Shown: piece by piece, positions 53,107 through 64,000 of the stretch
Position numbering within the stretch: position 1 is the first letter of the stretch
Layout of the letters: every line of letters begins with the position of its first letter
Source of the DNA: Mauremys mutica
Taxonomy: Eukaryota > Chordata > Testudines > Geoemydidae
NCBI RefSeq assembly: GCF_020497125.1
Contig: NC_059082.1
Span: 31,208,965-31,272,964 of the forward strand
Length of the DNA stretch: 64,000 nucleotides
Reading direction: 5' to 3'
Made by a program: the position numbers and the translations under genes
The notes under the pieces: model-generated
The model's database searches: none
Seen by the model: the letters and a program-made list of their open reading frames with translations, nothing else
Told to the model about the DNA's origin: nothing

Positions 53107-54419
53107 AAACTGTCCCATAGCATTAGTATCACAGTGAGTAACCAAGAAGGGGCAAATTTCCCTTCCACCTTACATAAACCAGAATAGCTGTGGCTCTATT
53201 GCACCCTCTATGGAGCTAGAGGATTTGACTCTAAAGAATGTGCTGGAACTCATATTCATATACTCTACTCCTACCCCCAACAACCTACAAATGTAACGTA
53301 ATGGTACTTTTCTGTTACTTCCTAAAGAATCCCTATGAAATGGCCCCATTAGCGGACTCAGAATGGCACTTCTGAGAATGAAAGTTTTCATGTCAGTGAT
53401 ACGCAATAGCTGAAAGCCAAAAGGTTTGGCTTACCCATTGACCTTTAAGTAAGTCAGATACTCTACTTAAAGTTTGTGCAATCAGTTGAACACACCTCCA
53501 ACAAACCTCTTATGATACAGAAATAATAGTTAGACATACCAATGTGGCTGTGTAGTGCTCCTACAAACTCAAAATAAGTGAGGAAGCGAATAAGAACCTT
53601 CTTGTTTATTTCACTGACTAGGGACATAATATTTATGGCCAGCCAATGGCTTGGAGAAAACAGAGGTAGCTATAATTGTGGTACTTTGGTGTGAACAAAA
53701 TATAGGCTCAGCAGTTTCAGCATTTAAATTTCCAGTAGCCAAACCTGATATATTTCAAATCTAGTTCTTCTGCTCTTTTGGGATTCACTGTACTTTCCTT
53801 AAGAAATGACATTTTGAAGTCTTCAGAGTCCCCAAAGACTCAATGGATATTCCACATTGATTTTATAAAAATACATTGACGCTGCCTATTCCCAAAAATC
53901 GCTGGAGTTTCTAACTAAGAAAACCATATGCAGAACTGAAAACACAGATTGGATGTCAAAAACTTGAAGATACTGAGATCAGCATATAAACTAGCTTGAG
54001 TCGGTATGTTGCTCTGGAGACCAACGTATGAAATCCAGACCTATCCACATGACTGAACATGAAAGGGAGTGACCTACCTTTGCAGTCCTCAGTTACAGAT
54101 CTGAATAATTATGCATATTCAGAAGGGCCCCTTTTTTCTCACTAAAGATAGTTTGCCACTTTTACCACCAACTTCACAAGTTTTGAGTATGATTTAAGAA
54201 TTCCTCTATCCAGTAGACATGGCTCAAGTTATTTTTATTAGCGCAAGTCATACCCGTTGTCATTGCCAACCACTCACCTATTCATAACTGGTAGCAAAGC
54301 AGGCTCGATCATTTGGGGGTAGGCCCCAAACAATTTTTGCCACCCAAATCTTTAATTACACCTCTGTGAGCAGAACTGGTCTTGGGACTGTAAGCTGACA
54401 CAATGCTTCATGCCCACAT
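53107..54419. other. Unique AT-rich DNA, no gene seen
   Basis: No coding signal or transposon recognised. Confidence 0.45.
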
Positions 54420-54620
54420 ACTCCCCTAAGGACTGGGCCCTCAGGCCAGACTATCTCCTCCATGATGCATGGTGGTCTTCCTTCTAGCTTAACTGCCACA
54501 GTGCATCATGAAAGTTCAATGACCGAGGTGCATCATGGGAGATGTAGTCCAGCTTGGAAGCCTGGCCTAGCAAGGAGATGGAGGCACCTCAACTACAACT
54601 CCCATGAAATTCTGTGGCAA
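54420..54620. repeat. Foldback repeat carrying two ZNF143-like motifs
   Basis: GCATCATGGGAGATGTAGTC (54530-54549) is, on the minus strand, GACTACATCTCCCATGATGC; AACTACAACTCCCATGAAAT lies on the plus strand at 54591-54610. Both resemble the ACTACAxxTCCCAxxATGC motif bound by ZNF143 and THAP11. They face each other about 40 bases apart. TGCATCATG and CATGATGCATG also recur at 54461-54510. This looks like an inverted-repeat element rather than a host promoter. Confidence 0.55.
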
Positions 54621-54639
54621 CTCAGGCAGACAGTTCACA

Positions 54640-54825
54640 ATGTCAATCCAAAACTGCTCTCTTTCTTTTGACGTTTCAACAAAACATTTTGACATTTCCA
54701 AATTGAATTTTTTTTGGAAATTTTGTTCCCAAAAAAATTAATATTTTTAAAAAATGTTAAAATATTGGAATTTCCCAGGAAGGGAGAAAATTCCAATTTT
54801 TGATCAGCCCTTCTAATATCAACAA
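54640..54825. repeat. AT-rich interspersed repeat (GATCAGCCCTTCT end)
   Basis: AT-rich block with AACAAAACATTTTGACATTTC and AAAAAATGTTAAAATATTGG, ending AATTTTTGATCAGCCCTTCT. Same family style as the blocks at 1430, 6985, 21600 and 26280. Confidence 0.5.
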
Positions 54826-55503
54826 GATCACTATGACTGATGAAAAAACCAGCAAGTTGTTCTCTGTGTTAATATCAAGTTTAGGGATAGAAAAAAGACT
54901 CAGGGATTCTACTTGCCTGGGTTATCGCTCTTTCTATATTTTTTAAACTTCACAAAATACTGCCAGGAGAAGAGTGGCTGTATATAGGATTATAAATGAC
55001 ACTGTATAGTCCATGGCCATTTACACCAAGCTATTCTGTCTGAGCTGATGGCAAAATGATAAATCATTTGATGTGCGCCTGCTCAAAAAAAATGTGTACT
55101 TTAAGTGAGTTATAACTATACTACTTTTTCATACAGGATATCCTATTGCATAGGGGCAGCTGCAATGGGCCTAGTCTATGTATCTGATCCAGTACAATTT
55201 TTAAGTTCCAAGGGGGAAATATTTCTTAGAGTTACTGACAGGTTTTGATTAGAAATTTTATCACGACACTGCTAGACAGCTGTGTCTAATTACATTGTGT
55301 GCCATAGTATTGAGAGATCATACATATCTTGTGGGTGACAGCAACAGGTAGGCCAACATGTTTACAATTTTTTATTGCTAAACAATAGCATGTTGCAAAT
55401 TATTCAATACATTTCAAAGTCTGATGCAATGAAAAACCAATGTAATAATACCAATTTTAAGTATTTCTAAACTATAAATGAGGTAGTAGCATATTTTACA
55501 AGT
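54826..55503. other. Unique AT-rich DNA, no gene seen
   Basis: No coding or repeat signal recognised. Confidence 0.45.
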
Positions 55504-55511
55504 GCTTAGAT

Positions 55512-56078
55512 CAGGGGTGGGCAAACTACGGCCCACAGGCTAGATCCAGCCCACAAGCCATTTTAAGCTGGCTGGGACGCCGGGTCAGGGGCCACACTGC
55601 ACGGCTCGGCCCCGCTCCGGCCGGGGCGCAGAGCTGGGGCCGCACCATATGGCTCTTGGAAGCCGCGGCATGGTCCCAGCTCCAGCTCCTACGTGCTCCA
55701 ATGGGAGCTGAAGGGGTGGTGCCTGCGGACGGGGCATCGTGCAGAGCCATCTGGCCGTGCCTCTACATAGGACCCAGAGAAGGAACATGCCACTGCTTCT
55801 GGGGGCCACTTCAGGTAAGCGCCGCTTGGAGCCTGCACCCCTGAGCCTCTCCCCACGTCCCAACCCCCTGCCTCAGCGCTGATCCTCCTCCCACTCTCCG
55901 AACCCCTCGGTCCCAGCCCAGAGCACCCTCCTACACCCCAAACTCCTCATACCTAGCCCCACCCCAGAGTCCGCACCCCCTCCCGCACTCCAACCCCAAT
56001 TTAGTGAGCATTCATGGCCCTCCATACAATTTATATTCCCCGATGTGGCCCTCAGGCCAAAAAGTTTGCCCACCCCTG
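55512..56078. mobile_element. hAT-type non-autonomous element, complete, 567 bp
   Basis: Starts CAGGGGTGGGCAAACTACGG and ends AAAAAGTTTGCCCACCCCTG, long terminal inverted repeats beginning with CAG. The 8-bp flanks GCTTAGAT (55504-55511) and GTTTAGAT (56079-56086) match at seven of eight bases. The interior is GC-rich with a C-rich block near the right side. It has no transposase ORF, so it depends on an autonomous hAT element elsewhere. Confidence 0.93.
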
Positions 56079-56086
56079 GTTTAGAT

Positions 56087-57784
56087 ATATTAAATATCAG
56101 ACATACATTTTTAAAACAACTGACAAATATTCACTCTATACAGAGGGTTTGTGACTATGTCTATTAGGGCCAAGTTTTCATCCACCCTTCATGTTTGTAC
56201 ACACAACAGACTGTGCCTGCAAACACAGACGTGCATCCATGTTGCGCTCAGAAAATGGGAGGCTGGTCACCCAACTCCCCAGTTTACATTATCAATTACA
56301 GATTAACGTTGCTGGATTGGTGTATGCTTATCTGTCTTGCCTCAGGCCACTGTGGATTACTCAGGACCTCAGGACTGCCTCCAAAATCTCAGCACTTAAT
56401 GGGTACCACAGACAGCAGATGCCACAGCCATGAAAGTGATGTTCAACAGAATATTCATTGGTTATTCCTATTTGCAGAGCACCGCTACAAGTGTGTTAGG
56501 TGCCATCCAGGCAAAAAAAAATCTGAGCAGAGTCATGACAAGATGAGAGAAGAGGAGGAATGTAGAACAAGAGTTAGAGGCACAAGATACTATGGTGATG
56601 AGTGCAGTACAAGAACCTATATGGAGCAGATGATGAGTTAGCTTAGTGACACTGCATGGTTATTTCTTTACGAAGATGCATGGTATCTGGTGTAAAGTTA
56701 CATCAATTGCCATGTGGCCATCCTGTTAGTTCTATTTCATATATAATATGACATTCAGTAGCAATTCATATACATATTTATATTATGGGGGAAGCTGGTA
56801 GTGACCCCTCTATTTAGATTGCTTAATACTTTCCATTATAAAGGAGTCTTGTGACTTTTTCCTTTGAGAAGCTCTCACACTTCTGTTGTTTGCAGCAGGC
56901 CTTTGATATTCAGCCCTCATGGTAGTGAGCGCCTTTCCTTTGTCTTGTGAGAGTCCATTCAGACTTGGCAGAGATATCCAGTGTTAAAAGTCACCATTTC
57001 CCTTCTCTCACTTGTTTCCTCAGGAAGATTTCAGCAACCTGCCAAAAAAATCACTGAAGTTTCTGAGGCTAGGATCCCGCCAGCCCCAAAGTAAGAGCAG
57101 CAGCAGCAACAACCTCCCTGAGGACACGTGGGAGCTGTCCAAGCAGCTGTAGCAGGAGGGCAAAGAGAGACCTCGGCTTTCCCCCCGGCAACCCAGCATG
57201 AGCCCTAGCCTCCCATCACCCCACCCTCCAAGAGGTACCCTATTGGGCAGGAATACCCCCAACTCCTTGGGGGCAGTAGAGAGAGTACCAATTCAAGTTC
57301 CCTCTGTATCTTTCCTTGACCCAGTCTATGGTCTCCCTCTTCCTAGCATCTGCAGGTGCACCACATACATCTTCCCCCACCATACATCTGTCTCCTCACC
57401 CTTCTGCATTTGAGTCAAGCTGTTTCCTCTTTCTCCTCCACATTACCTGCCAGTCAGCAGGAGAACACAGAGCATGCAGTCTCCCTGCTTTCAGTTCTGG
57501 TGCCAGAGATGTTGCTAGCTGTGCTGCCTATAATTATCTGAGATCTACTGCAGCAGGGAGGAAGGGGGGCAGGGACCAGGGGGTTGGAGGATAGGTAGGA
57601 GCAGAGCAGGACAGAGATAGGCTATGGGCACAGGGGTAGTAGGCTCTATAACCACTTGAGAACACTCCCCTCCAGAACCTGGAATTCAACCCAGGAGTCT
57701 TCAGACTCCACATTCCTCTGTTGTCAGCAAATACTTATGGACCCTTTATTGACTGGTCCAGATAGAGGATAACAGCCAATGACT
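56087..57784. other. Unique DNA, no gene seen
   Basis: The open frame 56195-56641 (148 codons, non-ATG-supported domain) and the C/T-rich frames near 57198-57594 show no family signature. The segment 57030-57600 is GC-richer than its surroundings but has no recognisable exon with splice sites. Confidence 0.4.
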
Positions 57785-57880
57785 GCTACCAATTACTTCA
57801 TTAGCTCAAGCAGCAGAGGTCTGGGCTGTGCCTCTGAAAATTCGAATCCTACTGATGACCCAAGTTGGGGGTCAAGATGG
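57785..57880 (+). repeat. tRNA-derived SINE head
   Basis: TTAGCTCAAGCAGCAGAGG resembles an A-box region and AAATTCGAATCCTACTG contains a good B-box (TTCGAATCC), about 35 bases later. This is the internal promoter layout of a tRNA-derived SINE. No long tail is visible. Confidence 0.6.
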
Positions 57881-58551
57881 TGCTACATGTTTTTTCAGTT
57901 TGCTTTTTAAGAAGTTAGGAAATTACATTTTTTAAAAACACATTAAAAGAATCTGAGCTGCAAAACTAGTCACAAGTTGCCTTTGCAATCTTAATTCACC
58001 CCCACCCCACCCTTTGTGGGTATGCGTTATAATGCAGCCAAAGGAACTGCAAAGCAAACCACAAGAGTGACTACCACCGCTTTTTAATTCTGAAGCTTTG
58101 ATTTCAATAAATGCAACACTGGTGATGACAAAACACACACCTAATGATTTGGCTAGTCTCAACCCAGCACCAAACATGCTGTTATGTTGCCTCCACACAT
58201 TTAATCCAGTTTGGCAGGGCTGATTAAATTAGATCCTCATCTGCAAGAGCATCCTTGCTGCTCTTTCTGAGGCCACACCAAGGATGAAGCACAGTACATC
58301 ACCAGAGCTTTGTCCAGAGTGTCACTTTGCTCTACTAACATTCACAGCCTGTTGGTGATAAGCCTTTATCCTCCTGCACTCTTTCTAGCACAAGCCACAA
58401 AAGCGTCACACTAATACAGGATTATTGCATGTTTTTGTACACTGATTTCTGTGATGATACAGAAGGCTGTAGGGAGAGGAAAACGCTTTATGTTAATTTA
58501 AGTATTTTGGGAAGCCATAATTGTACATATTTTAAAAAATATGGACCCCAA
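57881..58551. other. Unique DNA, no gene seen
   Basis: No coding or repeat signal recognised. Confidence 0.45.
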
Positions 58552-59522
58552 TTCAGCAAGCACATCAGTACGTGCTTAAATTTAAGCATGCAGTACACAG
58601 TTCCACTCACTACCATAGCACCCCTGAGTGTCAAGTCATGGCATTCCAGGGTCCTCATCTCTAGCACCCCCAGGTGACCACTTCTTTGGCCCTGCTGTTG
58701 TGTATTTGGTTGTCATGGTTTTTGTTCCTATGGCAACTGAGTTAAATTATTAGGGGATAGCCCAGCCAGCTTCGGCAGGTTGGGTGAGCTCTGTGTCTGT
58801 AAATAAAATGGTAGTTTGTTAGCTGTCTGCTGTCTGGCCTCAAGTGATATCTTCCTAAACCGGCTGCCCCCAAGGATGTAACACCTGCGATGACCTGTCT
58901 CTGTTTACACATTCTGTGGCTCAGCCCTCTGGCCAGGTCACATTTCAGTTCAGTCCCTTTCCAGGGCAAGGAAAGGCCAACTAAAGAATCCAGATGAATG
59001 ATCCTTCTGCCCCTCTCAAACTATGTTGAAATTCCCTGCTCCATCCCCCTGCTCCTCTCCAGGTGCTGCAGAGTTCCTCCTTTCCTCCTCTGGCTGAGCA
59101 CGACACCTCAGGGCTTTTTCCCTGTAGTCCCTTCTTCCTAGAGAGTTTCCCTGCTGCCTCCCCTCCCTGAGGCTCTGGCAGCTTCTCCCAGGAACTCCCT
59201 GGTTTTTACAGGCCCTTTCCCAAGGCCTCCCACAGGAGTCTAACCTGGTCCCTCCAGCCTGCCTTCATGCAGGGAAAGTGTCTTCTCCTCTCTCCTGGAT
59301 CTCCTTCTCCTACTCTCTCTGTAATCATCCCTGACCTTTTTACAGCTGGGGTCACTAATGGTAATTAAGCTACCAGATCAGGTTCAGGTGGGGAATAGCT
59401 GCAAAGTCACAGGCAAGGCTGAGTCCAGCTCCCTTTAAAGGGCCAGCCAGCCTGTAACACAAGTGCTTAAATTCCATTAAACCAACAGGATTTAGGCATG
59501 TGCTTTGCTGAATTGGAGCCAC
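58552..59522. repeat. Palindromic repeat interrupted by about 0.8 kb of LTR-like sequence
   Basis: Left half CCCCAATTCAGCAAGCAC with TACGTGCTTAAATTTAAGC (58555-58590), right half AAGTGCTTAAATTCC with ATGTGCTTTGCTGAATTGG (59461-59516). The halves are inverted relative to each other and normally adjoin in this family, as at 27478-27602. The insert holds two LTR-like stretches: 58696-58882 (TGTTGTGTATTTGG, with AATAAA near 58802) and 58878-59459, which starts TGTAACACCTGC and ends CAGCCTGTAACA. Their exact boundaries and families are unsure. Confidence 0.5.
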
Positions 59523-61759
59523 ATGTATAAAAGCTACTGTGTCATCATATGACATGTTTCTTGGGAAATTTCCACTATGCTACAATTGAACCCACAAATG
59601 AAAAGAAATCAAATAAGAGCCAGATATGTGTCCATAGCCTATAATGTGAGGTTCATGAAGCCACTACATGTGTTGTGTGCAGGGATCTCTACATATAGAA
59701 AATGCAGCCTCTTACCATGCATGACAATGCAGGCTGGGTATGGAAGTTACATACAAGAATGGAAACAAAATTCAGAGCAAAGTTGAGGTATGGATAAAAC
59801 AAGAAGATAAGGAGCCAGACCTAGTAACTAAGATAACGTGAGCTTGATTAAAATTTTTACCTAACTCAAGTGCAGTTATGTTGTGGCTCTCTGACATACA
59901 ACCATTCCCTCCAGTTCTTTGTACCGCCCTCTCCCCCTACTTACTTCTTCCTCATTTATTGGTGGGCCAGCTGGGAGCACCAAAGATAACGTGGACTCGA
60001 TCAGACCCATATGCACAGCATGAAAATGCTACAGATTTAGCATTACCTATAAAGGGTTAAATGCAACCATAATGCTCCATAATGCTCTGGGTAGCATTTA
60101 GATTACTGTCCTTGGAAAATATTCTGAAACCTTATTATACATTTGTTTTCAGATGCCTGGGTGGCCATTTTTATTGTTGATGAATCATGTTCTTTTGGAG
60201 ACAGACAGAAGTGAGATCCTCTAAAATAAATATTAATGGCTTGTGTGAGGCAAGCTTTTCAGTTAAATCTGCCACTCTTGATTTCCAAGCCATATTTCCT
60301 GATATTTCAATACATTTATGTTAGCAAGGGATTTATCTTCACTATTGCACAACCACACAGCAGATCTGGTTCCTATTTTTTTAAACTATTGTAATGTACA
60401 CATTTAGAAACCATCCATATGTTGTTTTACTCCCTGTGCTTATCTTCTGTGTGGGCCTAATTTCTTCCCAATCCCATTCCCATTTTCTTCCCTGTTCTCT
60501 TTTACACTATCCTGTACTCTCAATCTCCTTCCTTCCACTTCCTCTGTCTCTCAGTCGCTGCCTGCCTATGCTAAGCATTAACACACCCACATGCACTCAT
60601 CTGCTTCAGCCACACGTACTCACCACTGACTACAAACTCCCAGGCACCAACACAGCCCTGTCCTTCACTCACCCTCCTGCCCCCAGCCCTTTCTCATGCA
60701 CCCACCACCTCATGTTCCCTCCAGGCCCATCTACCTACCGCCCACACACTATCTTCAAGCCACACACAGACCCATGTACCCACCTTTTCTCTGGTTCCCA
60801 CTCCTGTGGCTCTCAGACCACCAGCAGGGCCTCTCATGGGGCCCTGCCAAGCCTCTGTCTGGGACTCCTGTCCCCCATTCCCCTCTTCCAGGCCCCTTCC
60901 ACACCCCTTAAGGTACTCCCTCATGGGTATTCCACAGGGTGGGGAGCAGTGGAGTAGGGGGCTGGTCCAGGAGACATCTCTGCCTGTTCTCCCCTGCTCA
61001 CAATGCCCCACAGAGCAGCAGGAGAAGATGCCAACTCCATCCTTCTCCCTCTCATGCAGCCAGTGACAGCTCTGAAGAGAGTGGGCAAAGCTTTGGTCAC
61101 TGACCAGAGGGAGAGGCTAGAAAGGGAGCAGGTGGAAGGAGGAGGGCTCTAAGGAGCAGTAGGTGGGCCTCTCCAGCAAAGGATTAGAGTCAGGAGCTTC
61201 CAGAGTATTCAGCCCTATGGTTTACATTAGCAGCAAGGGGAACCTGTATATAAACTCACTGGAGTTAGATATCCAGCAAAAACATGTGATTCACAGATTT
61301 TCAGCCTCCCTTTCAGGGAAATTAATCCAAATGTTACAGAGCAGATGTCCCCCCCCCACACACACACAATTGAAGGTCCAAACTTGTTCCCATTGAAGTC
61401 CATAGCCAACCCACCAACCAACTTCAATGAGAGCAAGATCAGGCCCTAAATAGATTTGTTCATAATTCACCATCTTCCCCCCTTCTCTGCCCCCAGGCCC
61501 TCTTCCTCACCATCTGTCTATGCTACTGAGCCCTTCCTTTCTCACAGCTTTCAAATCTTTTTCTCTGCTCCTCACTAAGTCTTGACTTCAGTGCTTGGCC
61601 CCATTACCTTAGGCAGACTGGCATCTTTGCTGTCAGGATGTTACTAACAGAGTCAGGCCATTTTGTACAGGATGCACTACCTATGAAGTTCCCAATGGCC
61701 CTTCTGCTTGCCCACTATTGCCTCCCCTGTCTTCATGTGTTCCTGTTGGACCTGCCTTC
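59523..61759. other. Unique and CT-rich DNA, no gene seen
   Basis: 60440-60940 is strongly pyrimidine-rich and gives a 187-codon open frame (60394-60957) of low-complexity P/S/H composition without a family match. I do not call it a gene. A poly-C and CA run lies at 61350-61368, and 61375-61445 includes CCCATTGAAGTCCATAGCC, a palindromic-family fragment. Confidence 0.4.
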
Positions 61760-61900
61760 TCCCACTAAATGCACTGTAATCTTGTGGTCCTGTGCCACTA
61801 ACTGTTGTATAAATTTGAGTCAATCCATTTCTGTGCCTCAATTTCCCTGTCTGCTATGATGGGCTGATACCAGTTATCCCCATTGCAGAGTAGTTGAGAA
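61760..61900 (+). repeat. MIR-like SINE, 3' part
   Basis: Contains TCTGTGCCTCAATTTCCCTG, then TCTGCTATGATGGG and TACCAGTTATCCCC, the order found in the MIR core and 3' half. The head is degraded. Confidence 0.55.
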
Positions 61901-64000
61901 GATTAATTAGTTTACGTGTAATCATTCAGATAAACCCCTATTCAGGATTCACTCCATCCTCATCGGAGCAAACTACCACTGAAGTCAAACCTGAGCAAGG
62001 TCAGTGGTACCATTTGCCTGGCTCTTGCTAGGAAGTTGAGGGTTGAAATAGTGTTCAGCAATGCTAGAATAAAACTCAGACCTTAAAAGCAATGACTATG
62101 TGGGGGAGATTCAGAAACACACTCTCCGTGTATGCCCCCAGAGCTCATCCCACCATCCCTACAGAACAGTCTTAAACAGACCCTTTTAATTTCAAGTCTA
62201 AGCCAGCCTCTCCTCCACCTGCTTCTATTTGTACTAAGCTTTAGCCCACTCAGTTGCGAGCAGTGCATCTTCCTTTGGAACATGGCAATATTTATTGACT
62301 ATATTCCTTGTTCGCATCTGTCAGACGTGGAAAGTCACCAGTGGTTTACAAGACAATCCGTTTTAAGTAACACCATCCATCACAAAATGGAATGGAGTGA
62401 GCAACATTTCCTCAACTGCAATGAATTATACAAGGGTCAGCAAGCTGGAGTCGCGGTTGGCAACACAAACATTGGCCTCAGGTAGCAAACCCATCTTTCC
62501 AGCTGTTCTCATCCATATGGGTTCAATGAACTGCAGAGAGTACAGGCCTTTGCTTATTGAGAGTATCTGCTGTAACTATTTCATCTAACTGGCATCATAA
62601 AACAACCATGAGATAAGGTGAATGCTATTCATCTAAAACTCATCTGGTAGCCAGCTGCTGACAGAGGGGAAAACAGAGATGTTAAAGAAGCAGACAGATG
62701 TGATTGGGAAAATGCAGGTGTTCTTGCATTTGAAAAAAAATCAAAGATTTAAAGCAGGAGGAAGTGAAGATGATTCACCTGCAATTTGTAAGCATATGGC
62801 AACCCCATCAGTGCTCAGCTTCATGCCGAGAAACTTTCCGAGTTATCCCATCCAATTCTTCACTTGCATAGTATTCTATTAATGTTCATGCTGCCAAGCA
62901 GATTAGTTGAATAATGACCTTATTTGCTGGAAAGATAAGATTTTTAATATGGCTTTGAAAGAAAAACCATGCAGTGAATCCTACACAGAAATTCTTCCAG
63001 AAGAATTGTCTTGTGCCCTTGTCACACCTATTCCTAAATGTAACACACAAGAGTTAATTCCCTGCCACGTGAGTCACTTCTGGAATTTTTGAGATTTTAT
63101 TTCTAGTACTGGGCTCTGTAATATATCAGCTTTACTAAAAATTACTTTCATGCCACACAATTATCCTGGACTTTGTTTCTCCCTTTGCTACCATTGGTTT
63201 AAATCAAATCATTAGTATACTTTTGTATTTAACATATTGATTGTGCAAATAAATGACAAGAATGGTATGAAGCACTTGCCAACCTACAACGTATTAAATG
63301 CATGCAGACAGACACACACACACACACAAAGAAATTACAAATCTGTCTTAAACCAACAAAAGCAAGAGATTTCAGCAAGGCCATCAGCACAGATTGGTTC
63401 AGTGCATGAAGAGTACAAAGTAGTTTTATGTTTCCAGTTTCAGCCATGTTTCATCCTGACAACATTTAACTTGACCAAGTTATTCATTCCTGAGAAAAGT
63501 AGTTTATCATAGAAACATTACCAAAGCCAATAGAATGTTAGCAGTTTACATGACAATTGGTTTTAAATTTCATCATCCATTCAGTTCTTTTAACCTGGCT
63601 TGTTGCAGTTTGTGTTTCTGATTGATTCAGGCAAAAAGTATCTTTCACTGCAATTCTCGTTTTAGATTGGAGATGAACTATATATTGGAGCCATAAAATT
63701 ATTCCATTAGATTACATTTTTTCTGGAAACACCAGGAGTTGTCTTGTTATCAAACTAAGTATTTGGAAATGTTTATAGGGAGATTGCAACAACAATTTAA
63801 AGATTGGTTTTATGGCTATGGATATAGACTGCATCATTCCATAAGATGTTTCCTAGGATGAATTAAATTATGTAAATATATGTTAACAATGATTCATAAT
63901 ATTTTAATAAAAGCCTTTTCTTTCTCTTCACTTCTCAGCAGTGTCATCCCATGCGTCCTTAGGGTGGCAGATTTTTTTTTTTTACCCTTTAACAACACAC
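61901..64000. other. Unique AT-rich DNA, no gene seen; possible conserved non-coding segments
   Basis: No coding signal. 62330-63250 and 63520-63900 are free of recognisable transposons. A (CA)n microsatellite lies at 63305-63329. Whether the repeat-free parts are conserved cannot be told from one sequence. Confidence 0.35.

Noticed and set aside
56195..56641. 148-codon open frame
   Set aside because: No recognisable domain or conserved motif; probably chance.
60394..60957. 187-codon open frame
   Set aside because: Low-complexity P/S/H-rich translation of a CT-rich tract, no domain, and no splice or promoter context.
1..64000. CRISPR arrays, bacterial operons, rRNA or tRNA genes
   Set aside because: No direct-repeat/spacer pattern, no operon-like gene packing and no complete tRNA fold were seen; the tRNA-like segments have only SINE-type A and B boxes.

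Overview
The window looks like a stretch of vertebrate nuclear DNA, most probably from a turtle. The evidence is the repeat content: CR1 LINEs ending in TATGATTCTA or TTCTTATGTTCTTA tails, a DIRS-type retrotransposon, MIR-like SINEs, many hAT-type MITEs with 8-bp target duplications, the 'CACCCACGAAAGCT' interspersed repeat, and palindromic repeats built around 'CATTGACTTCAATGG'. The species assignment is inference; no phylogenetic marker gene is present. I found no host protein-coding exon, rRNA, tRNA gene, CRISPR array or bacterial-type operon. The window reads as intergenic or intronic DNA shaped by transposons.

Layout. 1-23.9 kb is mostly AT-rich unique DNA with an LTR-like sequence at the edge (1-513), a foldback repeat (5.3-5.55 kb), two small hAT MITEs (6065-6558, 16057-16205), a CR1 copy (8.2-9.0 kb), an older L3/CR1-like remnant (11.2-12.1 kb), a MIR-like SINE and several copies of an AT-rich repeat. 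23.95-26.2 kb holds a decayed non-LTR retrotransposon that is not CR1: its RT box is YTDD and it ends in a C2H2 finger. 27.6-30.0 kb holds SINEs and a hAT MITE with a second MITE nested in its terminal repeat.

31.5-39.5 kb is a CR1 LINE split by a 6.3-kb minus-strand DIRS element (RT, RNase H region, tyrosine recombinase, RS-rich region and a tandemly repeated ORF1, all broken). 39.78-47.79 kb is a minus-strand endogenous retrovirus with two 471-bp LTRs that differ at only about four positions, a 4-bp AAAT duplication and a perfect tRNA-Pro primer site. It has lost recognisable gag-pol and keeps only env remnants. Inside its env remnant lies the main object of interest: a 4.2-kb PIF/Harbinger DNA transposon (40842-45081) with an intact 429-aa transposase (DDE triad visible), a convergent two-exon Myb/SANT partner gene with one frameshift, and a third, antisense, possibly BEN-like ORF lying wholly inside the Myb intron. 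Because it interrupts a young provirus, this transposon appears recent.

49.5-52.3 kb is an old LTR element with a SCAN-like capsid segment, whose primer-binding site was split by a MITE. The rest (52.4-64 kb) is AT-rich DNA with palindromic repeats, a cluster of ZNF143-like motifs, a complete hAT MITE (55512-56078), a palindromic repeat interrupted by LTR-like sequence (58.55-59.5 kb) and CT-rich stretches.

How the parts work together: the only plausible functional gene set is that of the Harbinger element. In characterised Harbinger systems the transposase needs the Myb-like protein for nuclear import and for binding the element ends. Everything else coding is retroelement debris.
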